64,000 nucleotides of DNA from Apostichopus japonicus (GCF_037975245.1 NC_092574.1:16657213-16721212), one strand, 5' to 3'; numbered from the stretch's first letter, positions 12,349-22,910 are shown. Numbers and translations are program-made. The notes: generated by a model from the sequence alone, not told the origin.

Positions 12349-12373
12349 TACGAACGTACTACGTACGTTCGTA
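12349..12373. repeat. Perfect 11-bp-stem palindrome with 3-base loop
   Basis: TACGAACGTAC and its exact reverse complement GTACGTTCGTA are separated by TAC. The stem is flanked by GTATC-type repeats on the left (about 12316-12334) and ACTGT repeats on the right (about 12391-12408), so slippage and palindrome formation are concentrated here. Confidence 0.9.
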
Positions 12374-12403
12374 CGTCTATGATGATATGCACTGTACTGT
12401 ACT

Positions 12404-12640
12404 GTACTGATAAAAACATAGGTGAATTTCACTCCATGAGAGTGATCACTGAGCACATTCCGGTATAAGAGTGAATTTCCACTCCATTGGAGTAAATCTT
12501 AACTCCTAATAGAGTTATATTCACTCATATTAGGAGTGAGGGTTAACTCCAATAGAGTTAAATTTCACTCTTAATTTGAAGTGCGCCGAGTGATCACTCC
12601 AATGGAATGAAATCCACTCATTTGTTTTTAGAGTGTTGCT
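12404..12640. mobile_element. Fold-back MITE made of repeated GAGTGAATTTCACTC-like blocks
   Basis: The element is close to a full-length palindrome. The left arm begins ATAAAAACATAGGTGAATTT; the right arm on the other strand begins CTAAAAACAAATGAGTGGAT. Further in, AAGAGTGAATTTCCACTCC pairs with AAGAGTGAAATTTAACTCT, and CTCCTAATAGAGTTATATTC pairs with a matching right-hand block. TGATCACT occurs in both arms. It lies inside the middle hAT-like element. The target duplication is not clear, so the ends are approximate. Confidence 0.7.
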
Positions 12641-13659
12641 AGATATATGAAGAAGAAATTTACATACCAATACATGTTATCGGTCATCGATTGACACAAA
12701 AACCCAGATTCTGATGACAGCTGCCTCAAGAAACCCAATAAATGGCCTAATTAGCACCGAGCCACCAATGTGGACCATTACCGAAACATCGATGCGTTAG
12801 TCTTCCATCCCCTTCCTCTAATGCTATTTAAGTCCACATGTGGGCATATCCTGCAAACCTACCGGTAGCCCACAGGGGTTTGAGTTGGGAGAAAGGCCTT
12901 GACAGCTTGAAACGACAAATGATGCCAACTTCCCTCAAGTTAAAAGTCTGGCTGAGTTGGCAAGGCCAGTCAGCATGAAAGAGAAAAAACTTTTTTTGCA
13001 TTTCTGTCACCAAAGTTGCACATCTTTTTGGTTGCTATTTTGCCTCACAGGTGCCATCTCCTGCGATCTGGGGAGTGCTGAAATCTCAAATTTTCTCTGT
13101 ATACGCTCCGCGCCAACCAAGGTGGCGCTCCGCTTAGATAGTAACCTCCGGCCCCCCCCCCCCACAAGAAAGAACAGCCCCCCATGGCCCCCCACTCAAA
13201 AAATCCTAGCTACGCCACTGTGCGTGTAATTTTTTGCAAAATAAATTTGCAAAAAGAGTACACCATCATTCTGATAAAGTGAAGGTTAGAGGGGCACTCT
13301 GACTGCATCAATAGTCTCCATCTGGAAGGGGGCATCCAAGATGAAATGGCCTGGAGTAGCCTGGTAAAAAGTAGTTTGCATCACCACCTCCTCCCCAAAG
13401 ACGTAAATCCCAGCTCATTGCTCGAAATTGCAAATATATGCCCGGCAAACCATGAATACATGATTTATTGGAAATAAATTTTACTCCAAACTTTCACGAA
13501 AAGTAGCACCAGATTGCACCGAGGACCTCCATATTTTGTGAAATTTTCCAAAGGGGAGGGGGGCACCCACTCCCCTTAGACCCCTCCCCCAGGACGACGA
13601 TTATGCATTTCCCACCTGGGCCCCCCCTTCGGCGAAATCCTGGATCCGCCACTGTTACT

Positions 13660-14217
13660 ATACATGTATCTTGCATGTTTCATACTGTTTCATGCACTCA
13701 TGTATAGTTGAGTTTACTTTTACAGTAAATAAGTTAATTTGAATGAAAACAAAACCAAAGGAAAAAGAAGGCGTGTGTTTCATCTGTCAGTAAGATTATC
13801 AAGTATAACCATCGGGTAATCGTTTGTTGTGGTATACCGCGCACCTGAACACATGGACTTCAGAGGTCTCTTTTCTATGCTCAACGGACTCTGATAAATT
13901 TATGATTTTCTTTTTATCCGGTTTTAACAAGTTCTTTCGCTTATGTCGTTTCTTTCTGATATAGGCCTATTACTCTCGGGGGACAAATTTTCTTGATGTT
14001 TTTCTTCTGGCACGTGGTTACCTAATCGTCTGTTAGGCTCTGGCAATGGAATTTCAAAGTGCATCTGAACCCTATACCTGTTCTCAGAAATAGTTGGTTT
14101 GATGTTTACACTATTTTACCCGTTTCGTCATAGTTTTTATGATTAACACCTGTGCAAGCCATTCTGTGTATAAAGTCTTGCATTGCCCCGAAGTTAAAAT
14201 GTACGAAAGTCTATAAA
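13660..14217. other. Unique-looking intergenic DNA
   Basis: Nothing gene-like is visible. It contains one TAGGCCTA palindrome at about 13962 and no repeat I can identify. Confidence 0.4.
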
Positions 14218-14475
14218 TTAGGGCCGTGCGAAATCAAATTTGTTATGACAAATTATTAATTTGTTATTATCAATAAGCATAGACTTGACATTCCGACACA
14301 CGTATGGCCCGCCGAAAGTGCCACAAAATTACCGTTAGCCCGACACAGTTAAAATTGGGATGTCGTTTAGTGCTGTAATTGCGTTGGCACACACGGCAAT
14401 TCATAAGTGTGTCCAAGTCACGGGTCCATAACAATTTGTAATAACAATTAATAATTTGTAAATGCATGGTCCTAA
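14218..14475. mobile_element. Terminal-inverted-repeat MITE, about 258 bp
   Basis: The left end reads TTAGGGCCGTGCGAAATCAA and the right end, other strand, TTAGGACCATGCATTTACAA. The arms continue with matching AT-rich blocks (ACAAATTATTAATTTGTTAT against ACAAATTATTAATTGTTATT). The core between them is unrelated and non-coding. Flanks are A/T-only (AAATTA and TAATTA), so the target duplication cannot be fixed. The superfamily is not assigned. Confidence 0.75.
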
Positions 14476-16829
14476 TTAGCTTTCATAACAATGTGCTGAA
14501 ATTAAGAAGAACGGTCCGTAGGCCTATGCCTACACTTTTTGTCACTTTGTTGGGCGTTTACAACAAATCTTTGTTTCTCGGAAAATAGAAAATTCTTGTG
14601 GGTTGTGAGATGTCGTTGACCGAAAATCTCTTGGAAGATAAATGACTTTCACTTTTTTTAATGTTGATAAACAAAAACGAAGGAAAAAAAATCTTTCGAC
14701 CATGATCACTAGTAGACCAATAACTTCCAATATCGTCGAGGAGATTCCTGACTGTGTAATGTCATTTGTAGACTTGACCAAGTCTTCAATTTTACAGATG
14801 AAAGAAATCTAACGTAACAGTCTCACACCGTCGAGAGAAAAAACAGACTTTGCTTACTTGTTTTGGTGTTTTTATTTATTTATTTAATTTGTGTGTGTGT
14901 GTGTGTGTGTTCTTCATTAGTACTGAAACTACTATGGGCAATAGCATATCTAAAGACAATTCTCTAGTGAAAACTAGTATACGGAAGCGCAAAAGGGTCA
15001 TGACTCTGGTTTACTCACCGAATATAAAGAGATATATTTCGTTAACGTACATCGCCAGTGTGAACCCCCGGTATGCTGTAATCATTACTATATTATTATT
15101 TTTCTTTCTGATGACTTGTTAAAGCCCCTCATTTGGACATTTCTCAAAGTCCAAAGAGACAGTTTAGGGTATACACGGGTCTCATTAGTGAAACAATTTT
15201 ACGATTCCTAACCCGAAGAAACCAATTAAAGGAATAATCGAACTTTTCTACATGGTAATAAACATAAATCTTTCTCTCCAATATTTAATTGTTTTTCTTG
15301 ATCTCTGTCCTACTGAGGTCGTAACCTTTCAACTAATTATTTTCATAAAATGAGATTAAATCTCATCTCTTCTTAAAGATAAACTGAATAGAAGCAATCT
15401 AAAAGAATCAGTGGAAACGACGATATTAATTCCATAGCGTAAAGATGCAATATTTTGATAATTCAAAGTTTGTTTGAATATGGGGTTAAGTGTAGGGTGG
15501 ACTGGGATATATCCGATCTCGACAGACCACACACTATGAAGTCAACGAAACTGTAGGCTTGGACGAGAGATGGATTCTCGTGGGATGTCCGGTTGCACAG
15601 TTCGTAATAGTTTCAATTTGTATTGTACTGTGAACTGTTCGCCTTCATGAGAAATCGTATTGACAATATATGTATCATACAGCCTGTTTTGAAATCAGTT
15701 TTGTTATTACCGGAGAGTTGTCAGAAAGGTGTAAATAAACCATCAAAATTTCATATTTGCGGTAAAATGAATTATGTGCATGCGTGTTACTCTGTTGTCG
15801 GGATCTGGCGACTGAACCGGTAGAAGGAGTGCACCTGCAGGGTATCAAGTTTATTGTTACCAGGGGACCGGTCTGGGGTTTAATAGCTGTAGTGTGGACG
15901 TTGACAGAGGTTTGAGAATCAACAGCGTTGTTTGGTACGCGATTGAGGATAAATGTACGCGTCTGGTATCGGAGTAATTCTTACCAGATGAAAAGACCAG
16001 GGAATTGTTTCGTTCCTCAGAGACCAAAGATTGTTTGTAAAGTTTAAGAATCATGGCTCCAAACATAATATTATCACTGTTACTCATTGCTAATATGAAT
16101 TCTTATAGCATCTGTGAGTATGGACGTCGAGTGATTCACACACCTACCTTATTAAAACTATACGTCTTTTAAACCGATAGTTTGAAGTCACCTAAGATAT
16201 GACTTGGCATGAAAGTAAAAAGCGTTTATGACAAGCCAACGGGACAATAACAGTTGCCCACTTCGGAGAGAGCTCGAAACAACCAATCATTGCAGCGCTT
16301 TCACTCATGTGATACGTTTGGCCACACGTCACAGAAATTCCTGAGGGAACGCGCCGTAGAAATTCGACAACGCGCACCAGAATCCACTAGAACGTGTTTT
16401 CGAATGCCCGGTAGTTAACGTTATTCAATAAACTGAAGGAGTCTCCCTCAGTTTCTTGCAGCGGCACACAAAATGATCAAGGAGACAATGTGGTTGGGGG
16501 GGGGGGTGGGTGATAGGGTAGCATTACCATTTCAATTTATAGAACAAAAAGGTTAACAGCCTCTCCACGATGAGGCTAGCTATGCTTTTCGATATAGCAC
16601 AGAATTTTTTTTTTTTAACGACTGTCAACCTACTGTGGTGTATACGTTTAACGACAAGGCACGTAAAGAATTCATGAAAGGAGCCATGTAAAGAACTGGG
16701 GGCCTAATTGAACAACACGATATTTGCCTTCGAAGCAAGGCTCTGTGCTAGACTTCGACAGAAGGGAAATAGCGTAGTCTACGATATGCGGATGGGCCTG
16801 GGCCTGAGTGTATAATAGTTGTATGATTA
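14476..16829. other. Intergenic stretch, no gene identified
   Basis: No exon with splice support is visible. A GT dinucleotide tract lies at 14890-14910, a small perfect palindrome GAGATTAAATCTC near 15352, and a G-run at about 16496-16506. A CpG-dense patch at 16190-16400 is listed separately. Confidence 0.4.
16190..16400. promoter_or_regulatory. CpG-dense patch, possible regulatory element (weak)
   Basis: CpG dinucleotides are clearly denser than in surrounding DNA (for example GGAACGCGCCGTAG near 16347 and CGACAACGCGCAC near 16365). It contains a CCAAT motif near 16283 and CACGTCACAG near 16325. There is no attached exon. It could equally be a relic of a mobile element. Confidence 0.15.
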
Positions 16830-16923
16830 TGGAACGCCAAAAGGGTAGTAGCACCTCCTGTTTAGGGTAGTAGCACCTCCTGTTTAGAGTTGTAGCGACA
16901 CCTGTGGTCCTTTTGGCGTTCCA
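16830..16923. mobile_element. 94-bp miniature inverted-repeat element with internal 22-bp tandem
   Basis: The ends are perfect inverted repeats, TGGAACGCCAAAAGG and CCTTTTGGCGTTCCA, each flanked by TA (16828-16829 and 16924-16925), consistent with a TA target duplication as in Tc1/mariner-type elements. The whole interior is a 22-bp unit (GGGTAGTAGCACCTCCTGTT plus TA) at 16843 and 16865, with a degenerate third copy at 16887-16907. It is too short to encode anything. Confidence 0.75.
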
Positions 16924-17206
16924 TATATGATAGGATTCTAAGACTATTCCCAAACGTACCTTTCGTATTCAATTTGGAAATGTCCATTACGGGACTCCGT
17001 AGGGCCCATATACAAACATATCCGGATCTACTCGAAAATGTTGAGGTTGATCATAATGATTTATCTGCGTTGTAAATATGCAAGAGCGCCCTTATTTATG
17101 GAAACTTCCTTTCCGGCTGATAGGTTCTGTAACTGTCGCAAAAATTCACATGAATTACCTATACGGTGGTACCAAGGGAGTTCCAGAATGGAAGAACGCT
17201 ACTTGG

Positions 17207-17404
17207 CAGGCCCGTAGCCAGGCCGATGCACAGGGCGTGATACCCCCCCCCCCCACCGTGCAGACTTCGGTCCCCCCTCCCATCTGTAACACCATCATGG
17301 GTGCAAAAAGTTGTATGTTACAGGACATTGGTATTGTTCCCGTCATTTAAATTGCTGGTGCCCCTTCTTGTCTCTCTAAATCAGAATTCCTGGCTACGGG
17401 TTTG
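17207..17404. mobile_element. hAT-like MITE, about 198 bp
   Basis: The left end is CAGGCCCGTAGCCAGG and the right end, other strand, CAAACCCGTAGCCAGG (14 of 16 identical). Flanks CTACTTGG and CTTCCTTGG are similar if one base is inserted, so the target duplication is decayed. The interior has a C-run at about 17247-17256. Other strand frames across it are an artefact of its GC-rich composition. Confidence 0.6.
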
Positions 17405-18060
17405 CTTCCTTGGTTGCAGGACATACCATACCTTGCAAAAAAGTGGCAATTTTGTAGCCTACATAATTATAATAGCCTAGGACTACCAAATTTGGGTTGG
17501 GAATATTATGTAAGTATATCAGTGGTTAATTATATTCAACATTATTGAAAGTATACGTCACGTGAAAAGTGAATCAGTTAAGGCAAAGTTAAACTAGGCT
17601 TTATGCTTTTGTGGGTGTATACGTTCCCCGTCAGGCACGGAGCTCATAGCCTCCTCAATGAACGAAGAGGACTAACGCTTTGGGGCTCTGCCTAAAAAAT
17701 ATATTTACGATCATAGTATAGAAAAAAGCAAAGGTGCTATAATAGATGGCCACCGTGTCAGTTCAATGAAGGGATAGATACTTGGCGTAAACTTCAACAA
17801 AAATTTAGAGATGATATTATAGTTCGAAGATTTAGTGTGTAAGTCAATGTCACCGGATTGTAGATATGCATGGGTTGGCATTTGCTGCCATGAAAACTTT
17901 AGCAGTGTGAAGCATTCATGATTGATCTATATACGTTTATGTTTTTCTAATCAAAATTCCCAAACATGCATGCAAAGTTTTCCATTGCAAATTTATTATG
18001 TCACAACCATCGCTGTGGTGTTGGTTCATTGATTGTCACATTTTATTTTTTACGGTAGTA

Positions 18061-18333
18061 CCCAGCAAACACAAAACGTTGTCATAACATTTTTAAAAGA
18101 GCCTCCAAAATATTTTTTTATAACGTTAAATTTGGTGTTATAAAAACGTCGGTATAACGATTTTTATGCAATATTAATGTTATAGGCCTATTAATGTTTT
18201 AACGAAAAAAATGTTTTGAAATAATAGCCTGAAAACGTTTTCGTGACTTATTTATTACACCACAAATAACTTTATCAACACGAAAGACGAAACGTTTTAA
18301 TAACGTTTTAGAAAGATTTTTGTGTTTGCTGGG
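18061..18333. mobile_element. TA-flanked MITE with CCCAGCAAACAC ends, 273 bp
   Basis: The left end CCCAGCAAACACAAAACGTT and right end, other strand, CCCAGCAAACACAAAAATCT form terminal inverted repeats of at least 15 bases. Each is flanked by TA (18059-18060 and 18334-18335), so the target duplication is intact. The interior is AT-rich and repeats AACGTTTT-like words, and contains one TAGGCCTA. No coding capacity. Placement in a Tc1/mariner-like group rests only on the TA target. Confidence 0.8.
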
Positions 18334-18940
18334 TAGAGTAGGCTAGCTAGTCTCCCTGTGTGTAACATGTCAGGGTTCCTGCCTTGAATAGGACACGCCC
18401 TGTAAGCCCGGACCCTCGGCATGCATGACGTCAACATTGAGGCCTATGATTTAATATCACGTATATACGGTATACGTTACACTGTACATGGTATACTTTC
18501 TTCAAGTCTAAGGCACAGTCACATTACGTCACTCGCAGTACAGATTTCCTTGATTATCGCAATTACGTTCTTTGTAGATATAGCTAACATCTCAGTGTGT
18601 TTAACGTCTCTCGTCGATCCTTGAGGAGTATCTTAGTCCAAGAAAGAATGTTTTTGTTGTCAAACATGTTATATGGCCTCCAGAATATACCAACGACTTC
18701 CTCTTTAGTAGATTTATAGAGTGTTAAATATTAATGACTTACCACCAGTCTGTTAAAGTTTGTTTGTAGTTCTAACAGGTGACAACAAATTTTTCGACAA
18801 GTTGTCGGAAAGTGAGAGATATAAATCTATGGCTTTTCCTTCGATAATTGACGGTCTGTTTAAGATCGGATGAGATTATACCTCTCGAGATAAATCAAGG
18901 ACACAGTGTGGGAATTAACAGAGGCTGTTATGTGAAGAGT

Positions 18941-19850
18941 GGAAGTAGCATGGATAAACATTGGAAGTATCAGGGTGAACATTGGAAGTATCATGGATGT
19001 ATATTTGAAGTATTACGGATGAAGTATCAGGGTGAACATTGGAAGTATCAGGTTTGAACGTTGGAAGTGTTATGGATTAAATATCAAGGATGAACACTGG
19101 AAGTATCATGGATGTATACATTGGAAGTATTAGGGATGAAGTATCAGGGTGAACATTGGAAGTATCATGGATGAACATTGGAAGTATCATGGATGAACAT
19201 TGGAAGTATTAGGGATGAAGTATCAGGGTGAACATTGGAAGTATCAGGTTTGAACATTGGAAGTGTTATGGATTAAATATCAAGGATGAACATTGGAAGT
19301 ATCATGGATGTATACATTGGAAGTATTAGGGATGAAGTATCAGGGTGAACATTGGAAGTATCATGGATGAACATTGGAAGTATCAGGGATGAAGTATCAG
19401 GGTGAACATTGGAAGTATCCTATACATTGGAAGTATTAGGGATGAAGTATCAGGGTGAACACTGGAAGTATCATGGATGAACATTGGAAGTATCAGGGAT
19501 GAAGTATCAGGGTGAACATTGGAAGTATCAGGGTGAACATTGGAAGTATCATGGATGAACATTGGAAGTATTAGGGATGAAGTATCAGGGTGAACATTGG
19601 AAGTATCAGGTTTGAACATTGGAAGTGTTATGGATTAAATATCAAGGATGAACATTGGAAGTATCATGGATGAACATTGGAAGTATCAGAGATGAACATT
19701 GGAAGTAAGTTAGGGATGAAGTATGAAGGATGAACATTGGATGTATCAGGGATGAAGTATCAGGATGAACATTGGAAGTATCATGGATGAACATTGGAAG
19801 TAAGTTAGGGATGAAGTATGAAGGGTGAACATTGGATGTATCAGGGATGT
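18941..19850. repeat. Minisatellite with higher-order structure, about 0.9 kb
   Basis: The array is built from short units of the form GAACATTGGAAGTATCAGGG or GAACATTGGAAGTATCATGG, interspersed with GATGAAGTATCAGG and GTATACATTGGAAG variants. A longer block beginning GGTTTGAACNTTGGAAGTG then TTATGGATTAAATATCAAGG recurs at 19051, 19247 and 19609, giving higher-order periods of 196 and 362 bp. Open frames within it on either strand are repeat artefacts. Confidence 0.95.
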
Positions 19851-21301
19851 AACCGGCGGAATTTGGTCACATTTTCCTGGTGTTTTTAAGCAGCTCTTGA
19901 GTAAATTTCATCAAATTTTGTTGACAATTACTCCGCCATGACAAAACAAAATTCAGCTTTTTTCCCTTCCTCTTTTAGCATATTAGCCTCAACCTCCCCC
20001 CCCCCCCCCCACCCAAAAAATAAATAAACGGGACTTTCGGAAAATATAAATTTGTTTGTACTTTGGTCATGGGCAATTCTTATCATATTAATATCTAAAA
20101 GGGTTTTGAGGAGGCAATATTCATGTATACGCATGAACACAGGAAAGTTTGCTGGTTGCTAACAGTGACATACATGACGACCGAGCTTTGCGCATGAAAG
20201 AAATAAGTTTCTGTTTCACATGTTTCTTAAAACAATTCGTAACAGAGTAAAAGTCTTACCTCTAATATGTACCATATTGTGTTACTCATTGTCTTCGCGA
20301 AACTATATTATATCAGGAACGGTGTATGTATACACATATCCGCATTGTATGCATCTTTTTCTTCAGCGCTGCAAGTTGACCCATAACACAGACCTTCAAC
20401 AAAGAGAATGAATGGTGGAGAGCTCGCTAGGTAGAAAAGAGAGGCAGAGGAAGGGAGAGGCGGGGGAAAGAAATGATGAAGGGGATAAGAATTTGTAACT
20501 GGACCGAGTCATTTGCGGAAACATACGGGTATCTAACTCGACACGGTGTCTCAACGCCATCATAAACGGAATCATTACTTAATTGATGTCGTCTTTTATA
20601 AGCAATATTATAAAGGAAACTATCACAAACTCAGTGAGGAATCTTTCACCCCCCCCCCTCCCCCTCTCGTATACTATCTTATGCATCACGGGTCAAAGTT
20701 TGATACTACAAAGAAAAAAGAACACCTATAAACCAAATTAACATTTCATTTTTTAACTTGTAAAGAAGAAGTTACAACTTACAAAGTTTTCCTCTTCGAG
20801 TTTTCATTCTGCAATTTCCTGCAAAGTCTTCTTCATAATTACAAATACATACTTTGTCACATTAATACATACACCCAAGATCACCGTGTGGTAATTCGAG
20901 CATTAAAGTGATATAGCTAAGTGCCCGTGGAGAATTTACGGAGAAAATTCACTCAGACGGGTTAGAATTGATATCCCATTGAAACACTAGTTTATCGATG
21001 AGTAAAAAGATCATACATTTCGGGAGAGTGGGCTGGGGAGGAAGAAGTGTAGAGGGTGGGGTTGGAGGAGTCAGTTTGCACACTGATATAACAGGAACGT
21101 ACATAGGTCACCAATATTATAACTTGGAGGAGTCATCATTTAAATTGTTCCTTTATAACATGTGCACAGTGCAATATGTGCTACATGACAGGGGTGGTTG
21201 AGAGGGGAGCGAACAGTAGTAGTTAGACTTCGGCCCAGACTTGAAACCAAAACACATGAAATTCATCTAAGTCATCCTCAGATACACCTGCACGGTCCTG
21301 A

Positions 21302-21302
<1 letters not shown>
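19851..21302. other. Intergenic stretch, no gene identified
   Basis: C-runs occur at about 19997-20010 and 20649-20660. No exon, RNA gene or repeat family is recognised. Confidence 0.4.
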
Positions 21303-21332
<30 letters not shown>

Positions 21333-21445
21333 TGTATGTATGTATGTATGTATGTATGTATGTATGTATGTATGTATGTATGTATGTATGTATGTATGTA
21401 TGTATGTATGTATGTATGTATGTATGTATGTATGTATGTATGTAT
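21303..21445. repeat. (TATG)n microsatellite, about 36 uninterrupted copies
   Basis: 143 bp of perfect tetranucleotide repeat. It directly abuts the SINE body at the place where the other two copies carry a short ATAC/GTAT tail, so it is the SINE tail that has expanded. The long Tyr-Val-Cys-Met or Thr-Tyr-Ile-His reading frames across it are artefacts. Confidence 0.97.
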
Positions 21446-21619
21446 TTTAGATCCTCCTGCAAGCAAGACCTAGCAAAGAAGCCATCATTGGCTTATCAAA
21501 GCCGCAAGCTGACCGAAGTCAGTCTCTTAGATTCATATTTAACGTCCAGGATTATGAATTGACAATTGTCAACAACTCTGTAACTGAACGACATACATTA
21601 ATCTTGGAGTGACTCGAAC
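21303..21619 (-). mobile_element. tRNA-derived SINE, copy B (5'-truncated, tail expanded)
   Basis: Read on the minus strand, the body matches copy A (23038-23287) from the B-box region to the tail: CTTGGAG, the GACAATTGTC block, GACTTCGGTCAGCTTGCGGC and GCAGGAGGATCTAAAATAC can all be followed. Similarity stops at 21619, within the B box (GACTCGAAC on the plus strand), so the A box and tRNA-like 5' end are missing. The 3' tail is the (TATG)n array at 21303-21445. Internal spacing is preserved, so it is the same family with modest divergence. Confidence 0.85.
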
Positions 21620-22497
21620 TCAGTCGGGAATATGAATATAAATGACTATGAATATAAAATACAACGATGTCGAAAAAAAGGTTTCTGCCACTGGTCCACA
21701 GTGGGTGATGGAGGATAGGGATATGAACGTGGTTAATTGATGCATTTCAGAACCGTTACCACCCCACCCTCCCCAGTTTGGTTCAATGAAGCCGGTTATT
21801 CGTTCTTACAAGGTTCCCGGATGGGTCTCATATAGCATACAATGCCATACATTGACTCGGGTTAACAACCGTTGCATTTGGTATCACACCGTAGTCGCCT
21901 CAGACCCCAACACTCTCCCCGCCCCCCCCCCCCCTTATATTTAGTATGCAGGCCTAAATATACATTCTCATCCGGTTATCACACACACACACGGAATTTA
22001 ATAACATACTACAATTTGTTGCATGAAAAACTATGTATCGCTTTAACCAATCAGATGTGGCGACACAAGACGGATCGAGTATGTCAGTATAGGTTGCGCA
22101 CGGTCAAGAACCGATGATCCTTGTTAGACAGAAAGACTATACGATTATGTAAGAAAGAAGTTAATTGGTCGTTTCAAATGATAATAACAAATGTTGTGAA
22201 AGAAGTGAATCCCCTGTGTCAATGATATGAATTGAAATTAATAACATAAACATAACCGTTAGTTTTAATTACATATTAAAGTTGGTTTAAACCAACCTAA
22301 TTCTAACTCCATCTGTTAATTAGGAATTTGGAGAAACATGCATATGGACCAGCCCTTACTGTAGACACATTAACGCAGCTAAATATTTGGTGGCGTATCT
22401 AAATTTTCTTCAAACGAAATTTTGATGACAATAAAAGCTATGGAGCCCTTAATTCGCGCCGAGATGGCTAATTTGCTTGGATGACTGTCCTTAGAGG

Positions 22498-22498
<1 letters not shown>
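21620..22498. other. Intergenic stretch, no gene identified
   Basis: Contains a C-run at about 21919-21932 and a short CA run near 21981. No other recognisable structure. Confidence 0.4.

Positions 22499-22536
<38 letters not shown>
22499..22536. repeat. (TA)19 microsatellite
   Basis: 38 bp of uninterrupted TA. Confidence 0.97.
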
Positions 22537-22537
<1 letters not shown>

Positions 22538-22910
22538 TTCATGATGATCGCGGGCTAATAAACGGGTGAGATTCATCAAATAGCAGCTCACATCATATAT
22601 ATTATTAAGGTGTATGAATGGTCATGCTGGAACATTGTTGGCCATTCATGACACCATCAATTTTTCGTTCCATGTAGATTTTAACTATAGTATATGAGAG
22701 CCATAGTTTTCAACTATACCGGTAAACAAATGTCCTATGCTTCAACTTAAGTGGTCAGTAAAGTGGTCTAAAATTTCCACTATTGACCCAATTTTTGAAT
22801 CACTCCATTCACTCTCCACAAAATAAAAAAGGAAAAAAAAACTCTGCTAAAATATGTATAAACTGGTCTCTTGTTACTTGTGTTATTCACTTCTTCCTGA
22901 ACGAACGGAA

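Larger units (their letters stand above)
10975..13220. mobile_element. Middle hAT-like element, inserted in the outer element
   Basis: Terminal inverted repeats begin CAGTGGCGTAGCTA on both ends (14 bases identical). The flanks TGCGTGAT (10967-10974) and TGCGTGTA (13221-13228) match at 6 of 8 bases, as expected for a slightly mutated 8-bp hAT target duplication. The 2.2-kb span is itself inflated by inner insertions (11406-12130 and about 12404-12640). No transposase coding frame survives. The 3' subterminal module at 13102-13142 also occurs in the inner element. Confidence 0.75.
10870..13654. mobile_element. Outer hAT-like element of a nested transposon cluster
   Basis: The left terminus is CAGGGGCGGATCCAGG and the right terminus, read on the other strand, is CAGTGGCGGATCCAGG. 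Both are flanked directly by the 5-bp sequence TTACT (10865-10869 and 13655-13659), a likely target-site duplication. The original element appears to have been short, about 540 bp (10870-10974 plus roughly 13229-13654). Its G/C-rich ends run into T-rich interior sequence. It was then split by the element at 10975-13220. No transposase frame is present, so it is non-autonomous. CAG-starting ends suit the hAT superfamily; the 5-bp duplication would fit one of its subgroups (inference). Confidence 0.7.

Noticed and set aside
19383-19619. Minus-strand repeat protein frame (His-Asp-Thr-Ser-Asn-Val units)
   Set aside because: Product of the minisatellite; no start context, splice sites or homologue recognised.
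21198-21562. Long Tyr-Val-Cys-Met and Thr-Tyr-Ile-His reading frames on both strands
   Set aside because: Artefacts of the (TATG)n microsatellite.
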